From: Alkalihalobacterium elongatum
GTDB taxonomy: Bacteria; Bacillota; Bacilli; Bacillales; Bacillaceae_F
Direction: 5' to 3'
Assembly (NCBI RefSeq): GCF_019024285.1
Contig: NZ_WMKZ01000005.1
Location: forward strand, 62,001 to 126,000
DNA length: 64,000 bases
Below the pieces are notes generated by a model. It saw only the letters and a program-made list of their open reading frames with translations. It had not been told where the DNA came from and did no database searches. Of the stretch, positions 8,253-15,137 are shown piece after piece. The position numbers were made by a program, and so were the translations under genes. Within the stretch, counting starts at the first letter, position 1. Each line of letters begins with the position of its first letter.

Positions 8253-9131
8253 TTACTTAATTAATTCCTTTTCCATTACTTTCGACAAGTATTCTAACAA
8301 GTCATGTCTTAAGTCGTCACGTTGTAAGGCAAACTCAATCGTCGTTTGAATAAAGCCCATTTTTTCACCAACATCATAACGAATTCCTTCAAAGTCATAC
8401 GCATAAACCGCTTCCTGTTTATTTAGACCACTAATTGCATCCGTTAATTGAATTTCTCCACCAGCTCCAGGTTGTTGATTATTGAGTATCTCAAAGATTT
8501 TAGGACTTAATATGTAGCGTCCTAAAATGGCCATATTAGATGGAGCTTGTTCTCGTTTTGGTTTTTCTACTAGATTGCTAACATTGTAGAAACGCTCACC
8601 AATTGGACTCGCATCAACAATTCCATACCTCGATACTTCTTCATCTGTGACATGTTGTACACCGATGATGGAAGCATTATAACGCTCGTACTGTTCCATC
8701 ATCTGTTGTAAACAAGGCTTATCTGCACTCACGATGTCATCGCCTAATAGGACAGCAAACGGTTCATTTCCGATAAATTTTCTTGCACACCAAATTGCGT
8801 GACCCAAACCTTTAGGCTCTTTTTGACGGATATAATGAATATCCACAAGCTTTGAAGATTTTTGTACTTCATCTAATAATTCGAATTTTCCTTTTTCAAG
8901 TAAGTTTTGTTCTAACTCAAACGAGTGATCAAAATGATCTTCTATCGATCGCTTACCTTTTCCAGTAACGATAATTATATCCTCGATCCCAGATTCAATC
9001 GCTTCTTCTATAATATATTGTATCGTCGGCTTATCGACGATCGGTAACATCTCCTTTGGCATTGCTTTTGTTGCTGGGAGAAATCGTGTACCCAAGCCAG
9101 CTGCTGGAATTATCGCTTTTCTTACTTTCAT
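8253..9131 (-). CDS. gtaB: UTP-glucose-1-phosphate uridylyltransferase
   Basis: A 292-aa GalU/GtaB enzyme: UTP plus glucose-1-phosphate gives UDP-glucose and pyrophosphate. The signature [31 protein letters not shown] is complete, with [24 protein letters not shown] and [14 protein letters not shown] following. It is a full-length copy inside the eps operon between epsC and epsD. B. subtilis eps has no such gene, so this organism appears to co-produce a UDP-glucose supply with the polysaccharide. It could be a second copy beside a housekeeping gtaB elsewhere, which the window cannot show. Confidence 0.95.
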   Translation of the reverse strand: MKVRKAIIPAAGLGTRFLPATKAMPKEMLPIVDKPTIQYIIEEAIESGIEDIIIVTGKGKRSIEDHFDHSFELEQNLLEKGKFELLDEVQKSSKLVDIHYIRQKEPKGLGHAIWCARKFIGNEPFAVLLGDDIVSADKPCLQQMMEQYERYNASIIGVQHVTDEEVSRYGIVDASPIGERFYNVSNLVEKPKREQAPSNMAILGRYILSPKIFEILNNQQPGAGGEIQLTDAISGLNKQEAVYAYDFEGIRYDVGEKMGFIQTTIEFALQRDDLRHDLLEYLSKVMEKELIK

Positions 9132-9145
9132 TCTATCTACTCCTT

Positions 9146-10972
9146 TTAACTTGATATGGTCATTAATGGTTCTTGAACTACTTTTTTATTTGCTAACTGA
9201 AGTAAAGTATCTCTAATGCTTTCCTTATCTAAACAGCTAAAATTATTTATGATTTCTTCAATTTCCTTTATATAGAGGTCTGCTGTTTTTCCAATATAGA
9301 TTTTAGGGTACACTTGACGTTCTTCTATTTCTTCTTCTTTTAACAATTCTTCAAAGAGCTTTTCTCCTGGCCGCATTCCTTTGAATTCAATTCCAATTTC
9401 CTCAAGGGAATAACCTGATAGTTTGATTAGATTTTTGGCCAAGTCTACGATCTTAACAGGTTCTCCCATATCAAGGATAAAAATTTCTCCACCTTTTGCA
9501 AGGGCACCCGCTTGAATGACTAACCTCGATGCTTCAGGAATGGTCATAAAATAACGCACCATTTCAGGATGTGTTACCGTGACTGGCCCACCTTTTTCAA
9601 TTTGCTTTTTAAATAATGGAATAACACTTCCTCTGCTTCCTAATACATTTCCAAATCGTACGGCTACAAAGTTGGTCTTCGATCTCTTGTCCATATCTTG
9701 AATGATCATTTCAGCTAGCCGCTTTGTTGCTCCCATTACACTTGTCGGATTAACGGCCTTATCTGTAGAGATCATCACAAACGTATCAACACCATATGCA
9801 CTAGCTGCATTGGCAACATTTCTTGTCCCGATCACATTATTTTTTATAGCTTCCGCTGGGTTTCTTTCCATTAACGGAACATGTTTATGAGCAGCTGCAT
9901 GATACACAACATCTGGATGATATGTACTCATTACTTCCATCATTTTTCCAGCGTCTTGTATGTCTGCGATCTCTGTAATAAACTCAATATTTGAATGCCT
10001 AAATGTCTCTTTTAATTCCATTTCTATGGAGTAAATACTGTTTTCACCATGTCCTAAAAGAACTAACTGCCTTGGATTAAAGTTTGATACTTGGCGACAA
10101 ACTTCCGATCCGATTGAACCGCCTGCACCTGTTACTAAAACCACTTTATCCGTCACATAATCTGATATTTTATCAATATCGAGTTGTACTTGTTCCCTCC
10201 CTAATAGATCACCTACTTGCACATCTCGAAATTGATTGACTGAAACCTTGCCAGTTACGAGGTCCTCTAACATCGGTAATATTTGTGTTTTGGCTTTCGT
10301 TTGGACACAAGCCTCAAATATTCTATTTAGTTCTTTTTTACTTAGTGAAGGAATAGCGATGATGATCTGTTCAATGTGATATTCTTTAACAACAGACTCA
10401 ATATCACCTGATCCCCCAACAACAGAAACACCAAAGATATCCAAGTGTTGTTTATGGATATCATCATCAATAAACGCAACTGGTAATAATTCTCCATCAT
10501 TACTTTTTAACAATTGTCTTGCAACCATTGTTCCTGCTGAACCAGCCCCAATAATGAGAGTTCTTTTCTTGTTGTCTATTTTATTCATATACGTATCACG
10601 AAACATTCTCCAAAAGAAACGGGAACTCCCGATCAATAAGATATGAAGCAGCCATGTGATAAATAAGACACGAACGAACGTTTCTTGTAAAATAAATTGC
10701 TGTACTAAATAAGCCGTTACTATTGAGAACGTTACGACCTTAAAAATAATTAACAATTCCCCTATACTCGCGTACTCCCATGCTTTTTTATATAGCTTTA
10801 ATAGAAGCGAATAAATATGATGACTTAATAAAATGACTAATGAAGTAACGATAATTGGTAGCGTTAATACATTAAAGTCTGCACTTACTAGAAAACGACT
10901 GAAAAAGACCGCCGTTAAGACAATACACGAGTCAATCAAAATAAATAACGATAACCTCTGATTGTAGGTCAT
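9146..10972 (-). CDS. epsC: EpsC-like nucleoside-diphosphate sugar 4,6-dehydratase (PglF/CapD type)
   Basis: A 608-aa membrane-bound dehydratase that makes UDP-4-keto-6-deoxy-GlcNAc from UDP-GlcNAc, the substrate of EpsN. Four membrane helices fill residues 1-125. A CoA-binding-like Rossmann domain follows ([18 protein letters not shown]), then the catalytic SDR domain with [18 protein letters not shown] near residue 280 and the active-site stretch [20 protein letters not shown], in which Met replaces the usual Tyr as in PglF-type enzymes. Length matches the family. GGAGGAATTTC precedes the ATG. It is separated from epsB by about 440 bp holding the EAR-type RNA and a small ORF. Confidence 0.95.
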   Translation of the reverse strand: MTYNQRLSLFILIDSCIVLTAVFFSRFLVSADFNVLTLPIIVTSLVILLSHHIYSLLLKLYKKAWEYASIGELLIIFKVVTFSIVTAYLVQQFILQETFVRVLFITWLLHILLIGSSRFFWRMFRDTYMNKIDNKKRTLIIGAGSAGTMVARQLLKSNDGELLPVAFIDDDIHKQHLDIFGVSVVGGSGDIESVVKEYHIEQIIIAIPSLSKKELNRIFEACVQTKAKTQILPMLEDLVTGKVSVNQFRDVQVGDLLGREQVQLDIDKISDYVTDKVVLVTGAGGSIGSEVCRQVSNFNPRQLVLLGHGENSIYSIEMELKETFRHSNIEFITEIADIQDAGKMMEVMSTYHPDVVYHAAAHKHVPLMERNPAEAIKNNVIGTRNVANAASAYGVDTFVMISTDKAVNPTSVMGATKRLAEMIIQDMDKRSKTNFVAVRFGNVLGSRGSVIPLFKKQIEKGGPVTVTHPEMVRYFMTIPEASRLVIQAGALAKGGEIFILDMGEPVKIVDLAKNLIKLSGYSLEEIGIEFKGMRPGEKLFEELLKEEEIEERQVYPKIYIGKTADLYIKEIEEIINNFSCLDKESIRDTLLQLANKKVVQEPLMTISS

Positions 10973-10996
10973 GAAATTCCTCCTTTCGCTAGAATT

Positions 10997-11140
10997 TTAA
11001 TCCACTTTTAAAGATCGTCTTTCAATCGCATAATCAACTAATCTTTTAATTTCAATAAGCTCCTCCTTAGATGCATCTTGTTTAATATATCTAATTGCCT
11101 TTTTAATAGATTTAGGAAGGTGGTCAATGGTATTTATCAT
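10997..11140 (-). CDS. 47-aa protein of unknown function between epsB and epsC
   Basis: ATG at 11140 follows AGGAGTG by eight bases; TAA ends it 24 bases before epsC. The product starts MINTIDHLPKSIKKAIRYIK and ends in a charged helix (KEELIEIKRLVDYAIERRS). It is basic, predicted all-helical, and has no membrane segment or cysteine. I do not recognise a family. Good ribosome-binding site, close spacing to epsC and position downstream of the EAR-type RNA suggest a real operon member made together with the polysaccharide enzymes. It could be a small regulator. It is not SinI-like: the LD-EW-LM pattern is missing. Confidence 0.6.
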   Translation of the reverse strand: MINTIDHLPKSIKKAIRYIKQDASKEELIEIKRLVDYAIERRSLKVD

Positions 11141-11173
11141 CGGAATACACTCCTTTTGTTTCTTATTAAAAGT

Positions 11174-11215
11174 TTTTTAAGTATGCGGTTTTAATCTAAA
11201 CCGCATACTTAAAAA
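11174..11215. repeat. Perfect 18-bp inverted repeat between EAR-type RNA and epsC
   Basis: Arms at 11174-11191 and 11198-11215 pair perfectly over 18 bp (core AAGTATGCGG) around a 6-base loop. On either strand the arm begins with a T-run and ends with an A-run, the reverse of an intrinsic terminator, so a simple rho-independent terminator is unlikely. It sits downstream of the EAR-type RNA in transcription order and just before the small ORF's binding site. It may be an RNA-processing or stabilising hairpin, or a protein-binding site. Confidence 0.75.
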
Positions 11216-11232
11216 GCTTTAATAAAAAAGCT

Positions 11233-11365
11233 TGGGCATCTAACCCACCCTCACACCACACTCTTGACGACACGCGTCTAAGGCTATTCAACCCACAGTA
11301 TGATCGAGTACCTCCATTGATAATGGTAAGGAGATATTACCAGATTTAATTCACTTTAACGCACG
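11233..11365 (-). ncRNA. EAR: EAR (eps-associated RNA), processive antitermination element
   Basis: EAR is a cis-acting RNA between epsB and epsC in Bacillales that lets RNA polymerase ignore terminators further down the eps operon. This stretch is in exactly that place and orientation. It is much more GC-rich and structured than its surroundings. Read on the minus strand, short hairpins are visible: TGGTAA/TTACCA (11324-11342), GACG/CGTC (11266-11278) and GGG/CCC (11234-11246), with several G-rich single strands between. The call rests on position and structure. I could not align it to the family model. Confidence 0.75.
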
Positions 11366-11368
11366 TTT

Positions 11369-11384
11369 ATTCTTAATAGAGAAC
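11369..11384. promoter_or_regulatory. SinR-type operator-like site between epsB and epsC
   Basis: ATTCT-TAATAG-AGAAC, one mismatch to the GTTCT-N6-AGAAC pattern repeated in the island upstream. It lies just 5' of the EAR-type RNA on the transcribed strand. A SinR site inside the operon could act as a roadblock or control an internal promoter. It could also be chance. Confidence 0.4.
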
Positions 11385-11410
11385 AAAACAATAAAAAAAT
11401 ATATCATTAA

Positions 11411-12073
11411 TTAAGAAACTTGATTAATGATAGCACCTAATAAATCTGCTTTAGCTAATTTCAGCACTTTTTTCGCTTCCATAACCTTCTCTGTCTTACT
11501 TCTTCCGTTTCTAACAACTAAGATGACACTCTTACATTGATTTGCAAGTATTTTTGTATCAGAATAATCTAGTACTGATGGTGAATCAATTAGAATGACA
11601 TCGAATGTTTGCGACGCTAAGTCAAGTAGTCTTGAGAACTCATATGACCCTAATAATTCTGCGGGATTATCAGGAATAGGTCCACTCGATAAGACCTCCA
11701 ATTTTCCAATATTCGTTTCCTTAATTGCTTCCGTAAACTTCTTCTTATTGGAAAGTACAGAAGATAAACCGATCGAGTTATTGAGCTTAAAAATGGAATG
11801 AATTCGAGGATTCCTTAGATTAGCATCAATAATTAGTACTCTATCTTTTTGTTGAGCCATTGAAACTGCGAGATTTGCAACAGTGGTTGATTTTCCTTCT
11901 TCTGTAGACGGTGATGTCATCAAAATAGCTTTACAATTATGCTCTTCTGAAGTGAACTGAATATTTGTTCGTATGGTTCTAAATTCTTCGGTGATGATAG
12001 ATTCAGGATTAGTGTAAGTAATTAAATTTCTTTTTTTATTTTTTTTCAATGTACTTCTAAGTCTCTTAAGCAT
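11411..12073 (-). CDS. epsB: EpsB-like tyrosine kinase / CpsD-type ATPase
   Basis: A 221-aa BY-kinase that works with EpsA to control chain length and export. The Walker A motif is SPSTEEGKSTTVANLA near residue 50, Walker A' is VLIIDANLRNPRIH, and Walker B is DVILIDSPSV. I chose ATG at 12073 after CGAGGTG; it overlaps epsA by eight bases. Oddly, the protein ends ...LLGAIINQVS with no tyrosine cluster, the usual autophosphorylation target of BY-kinases. Either regulation differs here or the tail was lost. The kinase function is inferred from family and context. Confidence 0.88.
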   Translation of the reverse strand: MLKRLRSTLKKNKKRNLITYTNPESIITEEFRTIRTNIQFTSEEHNCKAILMTSPSTEEGKSTTVANLAVSMAQQKDRVLIIDANLRNPRIHSIFKLNNSIGLSSVLSNKKKFTEAIKETNIGKLEVLSSGPIPDNPAELLGSYEFSRLLDLASQTFDVILIDSPSVLDYSDTKILANQCKSVILVVRNGRSKTEKVMEAKKVLKLAKADLLGAIINQVS

Positions 12074-12755
12074 TAACATCTTCACCTCGATACTCTATTT
12101 CTAGATGCCTATGTTTGTTTTTACTAATATTTCTTCTATTCATCTTAGATACACTTCCTAAAACTGTTAGCCCTAATTCTTCTACTTCACGATCTGAACG
12201 CACTTTGTCATCTAAGGAGTTAAGTAAAAATATAAATCCAGTTCCAAATACAAGCCCCATAATAATAGCTATATGAAAAGTCCTGTTTGATGGAGTATTA
12301 ATTGGATATGGATTAATTTTAGCCTCAGATAGATAACTGACATCCTTAAAATTAACGATGTTTCCTATTTCATTTTTAAATATAGTTGCCGTAGTATTCG
12401 CAATATCTGCTGCTAAAACAGGATCAGAATCGACAACTGTAATTCTAACTACTTGGGAATTGTCGATACTCTCGACAGTTATTTGTCCTGCCAAACTTTC
12501 TGGCGATTTTTTTAAATTTAATTCTTCAACAACCTTTTCCATTATAATCGTATCTCTCATAATAACTCTTAATGTATTCATATAATCTGCATTTGCACCA
12601 ACAATAATACGACTAGATGTTTGATATAGTAAGGTCGTATTAGATGAGTTTTGTAAGTACCCTGCAACTCCAGCAATAAATGTAATGATAATAACAATCC
12701 AAAAACGTTTCTTTAAAATATTGTATAGTTCTCTTAAGTTAATTTCTTTCGCCAT
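12066..12755 (-). CDS. epsA: EpsA-like Wzz-domain polysaccharide co-polymerase / kinase activator
   Basis: A 229-aa membrane protein with a cytoplasmic INLRELYNILKKRFWIV start, one membrane helix at about residues 17-35, an extracytoplasmic Wzz domain, and a second helix at about 165-185 preceded by the Pro-rich INPYPINTPSN box typical of these proteins. The cytoplasmic tail ends REVEELGLTVLGSVSKM. Gram-positive members activate the partner kinase EpsB through this tail. It is the first gene of the operon. I chose ATG at 12755 after GGTGG instead of the GTG twelve bases upstream. Confidence 0.9.
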   Translation of the reverse strand: MAKEINLRELYNILKKRFWIVIIITFIAGVAGYLQNSSNTTLLYQTSSRIIVGANADYMNTLRVIMRDTIIMEKVVEELNLKKSPESLAGQITVESIDNSQVVRITVVDSDPVLAADIANTTATIFKNEIGNIVNFKDVSYLSEAKINPYPINTPSNRTFHIAIIMGLVFGTGFIFLLNSLDDKVRSDREVEELGLTVLGSVSKMNRRNISKNKHRHLEIEYRGEDVNA

Positions 12756-12801
12756 ACCATATTCCACCAGTACATAAACTTTTAAGACTATAACTTAATT
12801 C

Positions 12802-12817
12802 GTTTCTTTTAAAGAAC
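12802..12817. promoter_or_regulatory. SinR-type operator-like site in the epsA leader
   Basis: GTTTC-TTTTAA-AGAAC, an imperfect GTTCT-N6-AGAAC palindrome between the proposed eps promoter and the epsA start. Position downstream of the promoter would suit repression by blocking elongation. Confidence 0.45.
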
Positions 12818-12852
12818 AACAAAATCAATTTTAGCATCTCCATTTCTAATTT

Positions 12853-12881
12853 ACCATATACAATGGTGTATTTTTAGTCAA
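12853..12881 (-). promoter_or_regulatory. Candidate sigma-A promoter of the eps operon
   Basis: On the minus strand TTGACT (12876-12881) and TATGGT (12853-12858) are 17 bp apart, about 100 bp before the epsA ATG. A half-site AGAAC and an inverted GTTC lie at 12884-12897, touching the -35 box. SinR in B. subtilis represses eps from sites in this area. Confidence 0.5.
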
Positions 12882-12928
12882 AAAGAACCGGTTGTTCAGT
12901 TTGGAAAATCAAGTATAATGCCATTTTA

Positions 12929-12944
12929 GTTCTTAATAAAGAAC
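12929..12944. promoter_or_regulatory. SinR-type operator upstream of eps (perfect palindrome core)
   Basis: GTTCT-TAATAA-AGAAC, a perfect inverted repeat of the published SinR half-site GTTCTYT apart from the spacer. It lies 48 bp upstream of the proposed eps -35 box and 38 bp past the stop of the XRE gene. It is the best single candidate for SinR control of eps. Confidence 0.7.
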
Positions 12945-12981
12945 ATGTCAATAGAAAAACAATATTATACAAAGAGTTGTC

Positions 12982-13326
12982 TTAATTACTTTTTGATGTA
13001 TTTCTAACCTGGTCTATTTCTCTTATAATTTTTTTTAATTCTTCTAAACTTATATTATGTCGTTTCATTTCTTCTGATAAATATACTAATAGGTTTTCCT
13101 CTGGATTATCTTTTTTATGAATTCTTCTTTCGCCAGTAAAAAAATATGAAATATCAATATCAAAATAGTTTGAAAGGCTTTCTAATACCTCTATTGCTGG
13201 CTTACGGGTTCCTCGTTCTATTTTTGATAAGTTGCTATAATTAAAATCAATAGCTTCCCCTAACTCTTTTAAAGTCAAACCTTGCTCTAGTCTTAAACTT
13301 TTTATCCTCTCACCAATATGTTTCAA
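12982..13326 (-). CDS. XRE-family regulator with SinI/SinR-like C-terminal hairpin
   Basis: A 114-aa protein directly upstream of eps on the same strand. Residues 1-63 form a Cro/CI helix-turn-helix (MKHIGERIKSLRLEQGLTL, then NYSNLSKIERGTRKPAIEVL). After a charged linker, residues 82-101 read LSEEMKRHNISLEELKKII, which lines up with the SinI helix LMVEAKEANISPEEIRKYL (B. subtilis, from memory) at about half the positions. So it has the SinR/SlrR plan: DNA-binding head plus oligomerisation hairpin. It is not a close SinR in its HTH. It may mix with SinI or SinR and tune eps, as SlrR does in B. subtilis. Confidence 0.75.
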   Translation of the reverse strand: MKHIGERIKSLRLEQGLTLKELGEAIDFNYSNLSKIERGTRKPAIEVLESLSNYFDIDISYFFTGERRIHKKDNPEENLLVYLSEEMKRHNISLEELKKIIREIDQVRNTSKSN

Positions 13327-13357
13327 ATGCTATCACCTCAGTGCATAAGTTTCTTTT

Positions 13358-13373
13358 GTTTTTTATTAAGAAC
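13358..13373. promoter_or_regulatory. SinR-type operator-like site before the XRE gene
   Basis: GTTTT-TTATTA-AGAAC, one mismatch to GTTCT-N6-AGAAC, 31 bp upstream of the start of the minus-strand XRE gene, where it would cover its leader or promoter. Confidence 0.5.
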
Positions 13374-13455
13374 GAAGTTATAATAAAAAAATATCACAAA
13401 TTGCCAAATTGAACAATACATAGCAAATAGAATTTTTAGTAATAAATGCCCTTTT

Positions 13456-13471
13456 GTTCTCTTTATAGAAC
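13456..13471. promoter_or_regulatory. SinR-type operator in the XRE / sinI-1 divergent region
   Basis: GTTCT-CTTTAT-AGAAC, both half-sites perfect. It stands in the 337-bp gap (13327-13663) between the divergent XRE and sinI-1 genes. A further half-site (TAGAAC) is at 13539-13544. The rest of the gap is A/T-rich with no reading frame I can support. Confidence 0.65.
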
Positions 13472-13585
13472 TAAATATAATATTATAGGTTAAATAATAC
13501 TATTTTTAATATACTTTACTACTTTATCAAACTATATATAGAACAAAAATAAAATTATAAATTACAGGTATTTTTTTGATTTAGA

Positions 13586-13619
13586 TTGATTATATGAAAG
13601 TTAGTTCTATATAATGAAC
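13586..13619 (+). promoter_or_regulatory. Candidate promoter of sinI-1 with overlapping SinR-type operator
   Basis: TTGATT (13586-13591) and TATAAT (13610-13615) are 18 bp apart. The palindrome GTTCT-ATATAA-TGAAC (13604-13619, one mismatch) covers the whole -10 box, so a SinR-type repressor bound here would shut the promoter. The sinI-1 ATG is 44 bp downstream. Confidence 0.6.
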
Positions 13620-13663
13620 AAAAATAACAAACTTTTTCTATTATTAATCGGAGGGCATTGTTC

Positions 13664-13816
13664 ATGAATCAATTATTTTCATTAGTTAAAAAAAGCAACC
13701 TTGATGAAGAATGGATATTTCTTATGAAAAAAGCTAAACAGATTGGACTAGAACCTAATGAAGTTAAGACTTTTTTAACTCAAGTCAAATCCCAAAAGGA
13801 TGAAATTAAACAGTAG
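13664..13816 (+). CDS. sinI: SinI-like antirepressor (first copy)
   Basis: A 50-aa protein starting at ATG 13664 after GGAGGG. Residues 13-36 (NLDEEWIFLMKKAKQIGLEP, then NEVKTFL) match the SinI core LDQEWVELMVEAKEANISPEEIRKYL: the L-D-E-W, L-M, A-K and hairpin positions are all kept. In B. subtilis this segment binds the SinR oligomerisation hairpin and breaks its DNA-bound form, releasing eps. There is no HTH. A SinR-type operator covers its -10 box, suggesting negative feedback. It is 0.5 kb upstream of a second sinI-like gene, an uncommon arrangement. Confidence 0.82.
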   Translation: MNQLFSLVKKSNLDEEWIFLMKKAKQIGLEPNEVKTFLTQVKSQKDEIKQ

Positions 13817-14298
13817 TTTAAATTCGTTCGAATGTAGTCTATGAACATAGTCTCGACTCAATAGACCCTATCTAAGCCTATAGGGGTACATGGTTTTTAA
13901 ATAAAACTATTATTTTACATTTAATATAATAGGTATAATGCACCATATTAACCATCTTTTTACCTATGTAATTTTTGGTGAATTTACTGTTTTTTTGTCA
14001 AAATAGGTCAAAATGTAGATTGTCTTAGCTTTAAAATTTAATAGAAAAAATAGAAAAAATACTAATAGATTAGGTGTTTACACCTTTACAGGTTATATTT
14101 TATGGAATTTTAATGAAAATCTGTTATAAATATGACTTCAGTAACTAAAAGTTTTTTTGTTTTTTATATATGATGTATCTAGATAAATAATTTCTAGTTA
14201 GATAATCACATTATTCACCAATCAAACCTTAAAAAATTATTCCAAATACGTACGGTAGACCGATTTTAAATCTGAACAGGAACTAGGGGGGGATTTGA
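13817..14298. other. 482-bp non-coding gap between the two sinI-like genes
   Basis: Very A/T-rich. A weak hairpin CCCTAT/ATAGGG (13866-13871, 13880-13885) follows sinI-1 and may help end its transcript. A Spo0A-box-like site is at 13994-14002. Promoter-like TTTACA elements lie at 14077-14082 and 14085-14090, with TATGGA at 14101-14106. I see no supportable gene. Confidence 0.6.
13994..14002 (+). promoter_or_regulatory. Spo0A-box-like site upstream of sinI-2
   Basis: TTTGTCAAA fits the extended 0A box TTTGTCRAA, about 300 bp before sinI-2. B. subtilis sinI is switched on by phosphorylated Spo0A from 0A boxes. In A/T-rich DNA such a match can arise by chance. Confidence 0.35.
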
Positions 14299-14421
14299 AT
14301 GGACATTAAGGCCTGTGAAGTTTTAGACAAAGAATGGACAGCTTTAATGATAGAAGCAAAAAAATTAGGATTAACGATTGAGGAAATTAGAGAATTTTTT
14401 ACGGAAATCACCAAAACATGA
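14299..14421 (+). CDS. sinI: SinI-like antirepressor (second copy, next to sinR)
   Basis: A 40-aa protein, ATG at 14299 behind AGGGGGGGAT. Almost the entire chain is the SinR-binding segment: VLDKEWTALMIEAKKLGLTI then EEIREFF, matching SinI at LD-EW-LM-EAK and the EEIR hairpin. It lies 82 bp before sinR on the same strand, the same order as sinI-sinR in B. subtilis, so this copy is the positional counterpart. It is shorter than B. subtilis SinI (57 aa) because it lacks the C-terminal tail. It should bind SinR or the XRE protein carrying the similar hairpin. Confidence 0.85.
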   Translation: MDIKACEVLDKEWTALMIEAKKLGLTIEEIREFFTEITKT

Positions 14422-14428
14422 TCTCTCG

Positions 14429-14464
14429 GTTCTATTTACAGAACAAGCCTAAAACTGGTATAAT
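14429..14464 (+). promoter_or_regulatory. sinR promoter with overlapping SinR-type operator
   Basis: The palindrome GTTCT-ATTTAC-AGAAC (14429-14444, both halves perfect) overlaps a -35 box TTTACA (14435-14440), with TATAAT at 14459-14464, spacer 18. sinR starts 40 bp further on. This implies that SinR limits its own synthesis. Confidence 0.65.
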
Positions 14465-14503
14465 TTTATAAGTACACAGGTTGAGAGAGAGGATACGATA
14501 TAG

Positions 14504-14836
14504 ATGATCGGAGAAACAGTCAAAAAATTAAGACTAGAAAAAGGCTTGTCTTTATCTGAATTAGCGGAATCCGCAGGTGTAGCAAAATCTTACTTAAGTT
14601 CTATAGAAAGAAACATCCAATCCAACCCCTCCATACAATTTCTTGAAAAGATTTCTTCGGTTCTAGGTGTTAGTGTAGAAACACTATTAAATGAAAGCAA
14701 AGATAGGCACAATACTGAATATGATCTAGATTCCGCATGGATCGAGTTAGTTAAAGAAGCAATGGATTCTGGTGTTACTAAAGAACAATTCCGTGAGTAC
14801 CTTGAATTTAATAAATGGCGTAAAAATAATAATTAA
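14504..14836 (+). CDS. sinR: SinR biofilm master repressor
   Basis: A 110-aa protein nearly identical in plan to B. subtilis SinR. The HTH (residues 1-66) reads MIGETVKKLRLEKGLSLSEL, then GVAKSYLSSIERNIQSNPSI and QFLEKISSVLGVSVETLL. The oligomerisation hairpin is at about 75-104 (LDSAWIELVKEAMDSGVTKE, then QFREYLEFNKWRK). SinR binds GTTCTYT half-sites as a tetramer and represses eps and matrix genes; SinI disrupts it. Here it is preceded by a sinI-like gene and a self-overlapping operator, and sits 1.7 kb from the eps operon. In B. subtilis sinR instead neighbours the tasA operon. Confidence 0.95.
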   Translation: MIGETVKKLRLEKGLSLSELAESAGVAKSYLSSIERNIQSNPSIQFLEKISSVLGVSVETLLNESKDRHNTEYDLDSAWIELVKEAMDSGVTKEQFREYLEFNKWRKNNN

Positions 14837-14851
14837 ATACCTATATAAAAT

Positions 14852-14886
14852 AGCCCACCTTTTTATATTGAGGTGGGTTGTTTTTC
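14852..14886. terminator. Terminator shared by sinR and the convergent XRE gene
   Basis: Stem CCCACCT/AGGTGGG (14854-14860, 14871-14877) followed on the plus strand by TTGTTTTTC. The stop codon of the opposing XRE gene lies in the loop, so the two transcripts overlap here. Confidence 0.8.
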
Positions 14887-15099
14887 TTGTTCAGGTTCAT
14901 CATTCAACACTTCGATTAAATATAGAAGTTCAACTCCTAGTGCCAAAGATATTTTTTCGAGCACCGAAATACTTGGGTTCTTTTGTAAGCCACGTTCCAG
15001 GTAACTAAGATATGATTTTGAGACCCCTGATAATTCTGAAAGACGGTCTAAAGACATTCTTTTCTTCTTTCGCAGCTCCCTAATATTCCCCCCATTCAT
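14863..15099 (-). CDS. SinR-like DNA-binding protein lacking the oligomerisation domain
   Basis: A 78-aa XRE protein. I chose ATG at 15099, preceded by GGGTGAGG, over an ATG 39 bases upstream with no such site. The HTH keeps the SinR signature SKSYLSYLERGLQKNPSISV then LEKISLALGVELLYL. After residue 63 only a short acidic-polar tail follows (NDEPEQEKQPTSI), with no SinI-type hairpin. It could occupy SinR operators as a monomer or weak dimer, insensitive to SinI, acting as a competitor or as a fixed repressor. Downstream of a PilZ-like gene in a two-gene operon. Confidence 0.75.
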   Translation of the reverse strand: MNGGNIRELRKKKRMSLDRLSELSGVSKSYLSYLERGLQKNPSISVLEKISLALGVELLYLIEVLNDEPEQEKQPTSI

Positions 15100-15137
15100 A
15101 TATACCTCACCCTTTTTATTTTTTAATGTATTTATCA

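Noticed and set aside
11174-11215. Rho-independent terminator
   Set aside because: The T-run precedes and the A-run follows the stem on both strands, opposite to a terminator.
14772-15008. Plus-strand 78-codon frame after sinR
   Set aside because: Overlaps the end of sinR and the terminator, and lies antisense to a clear SinR-like gene.
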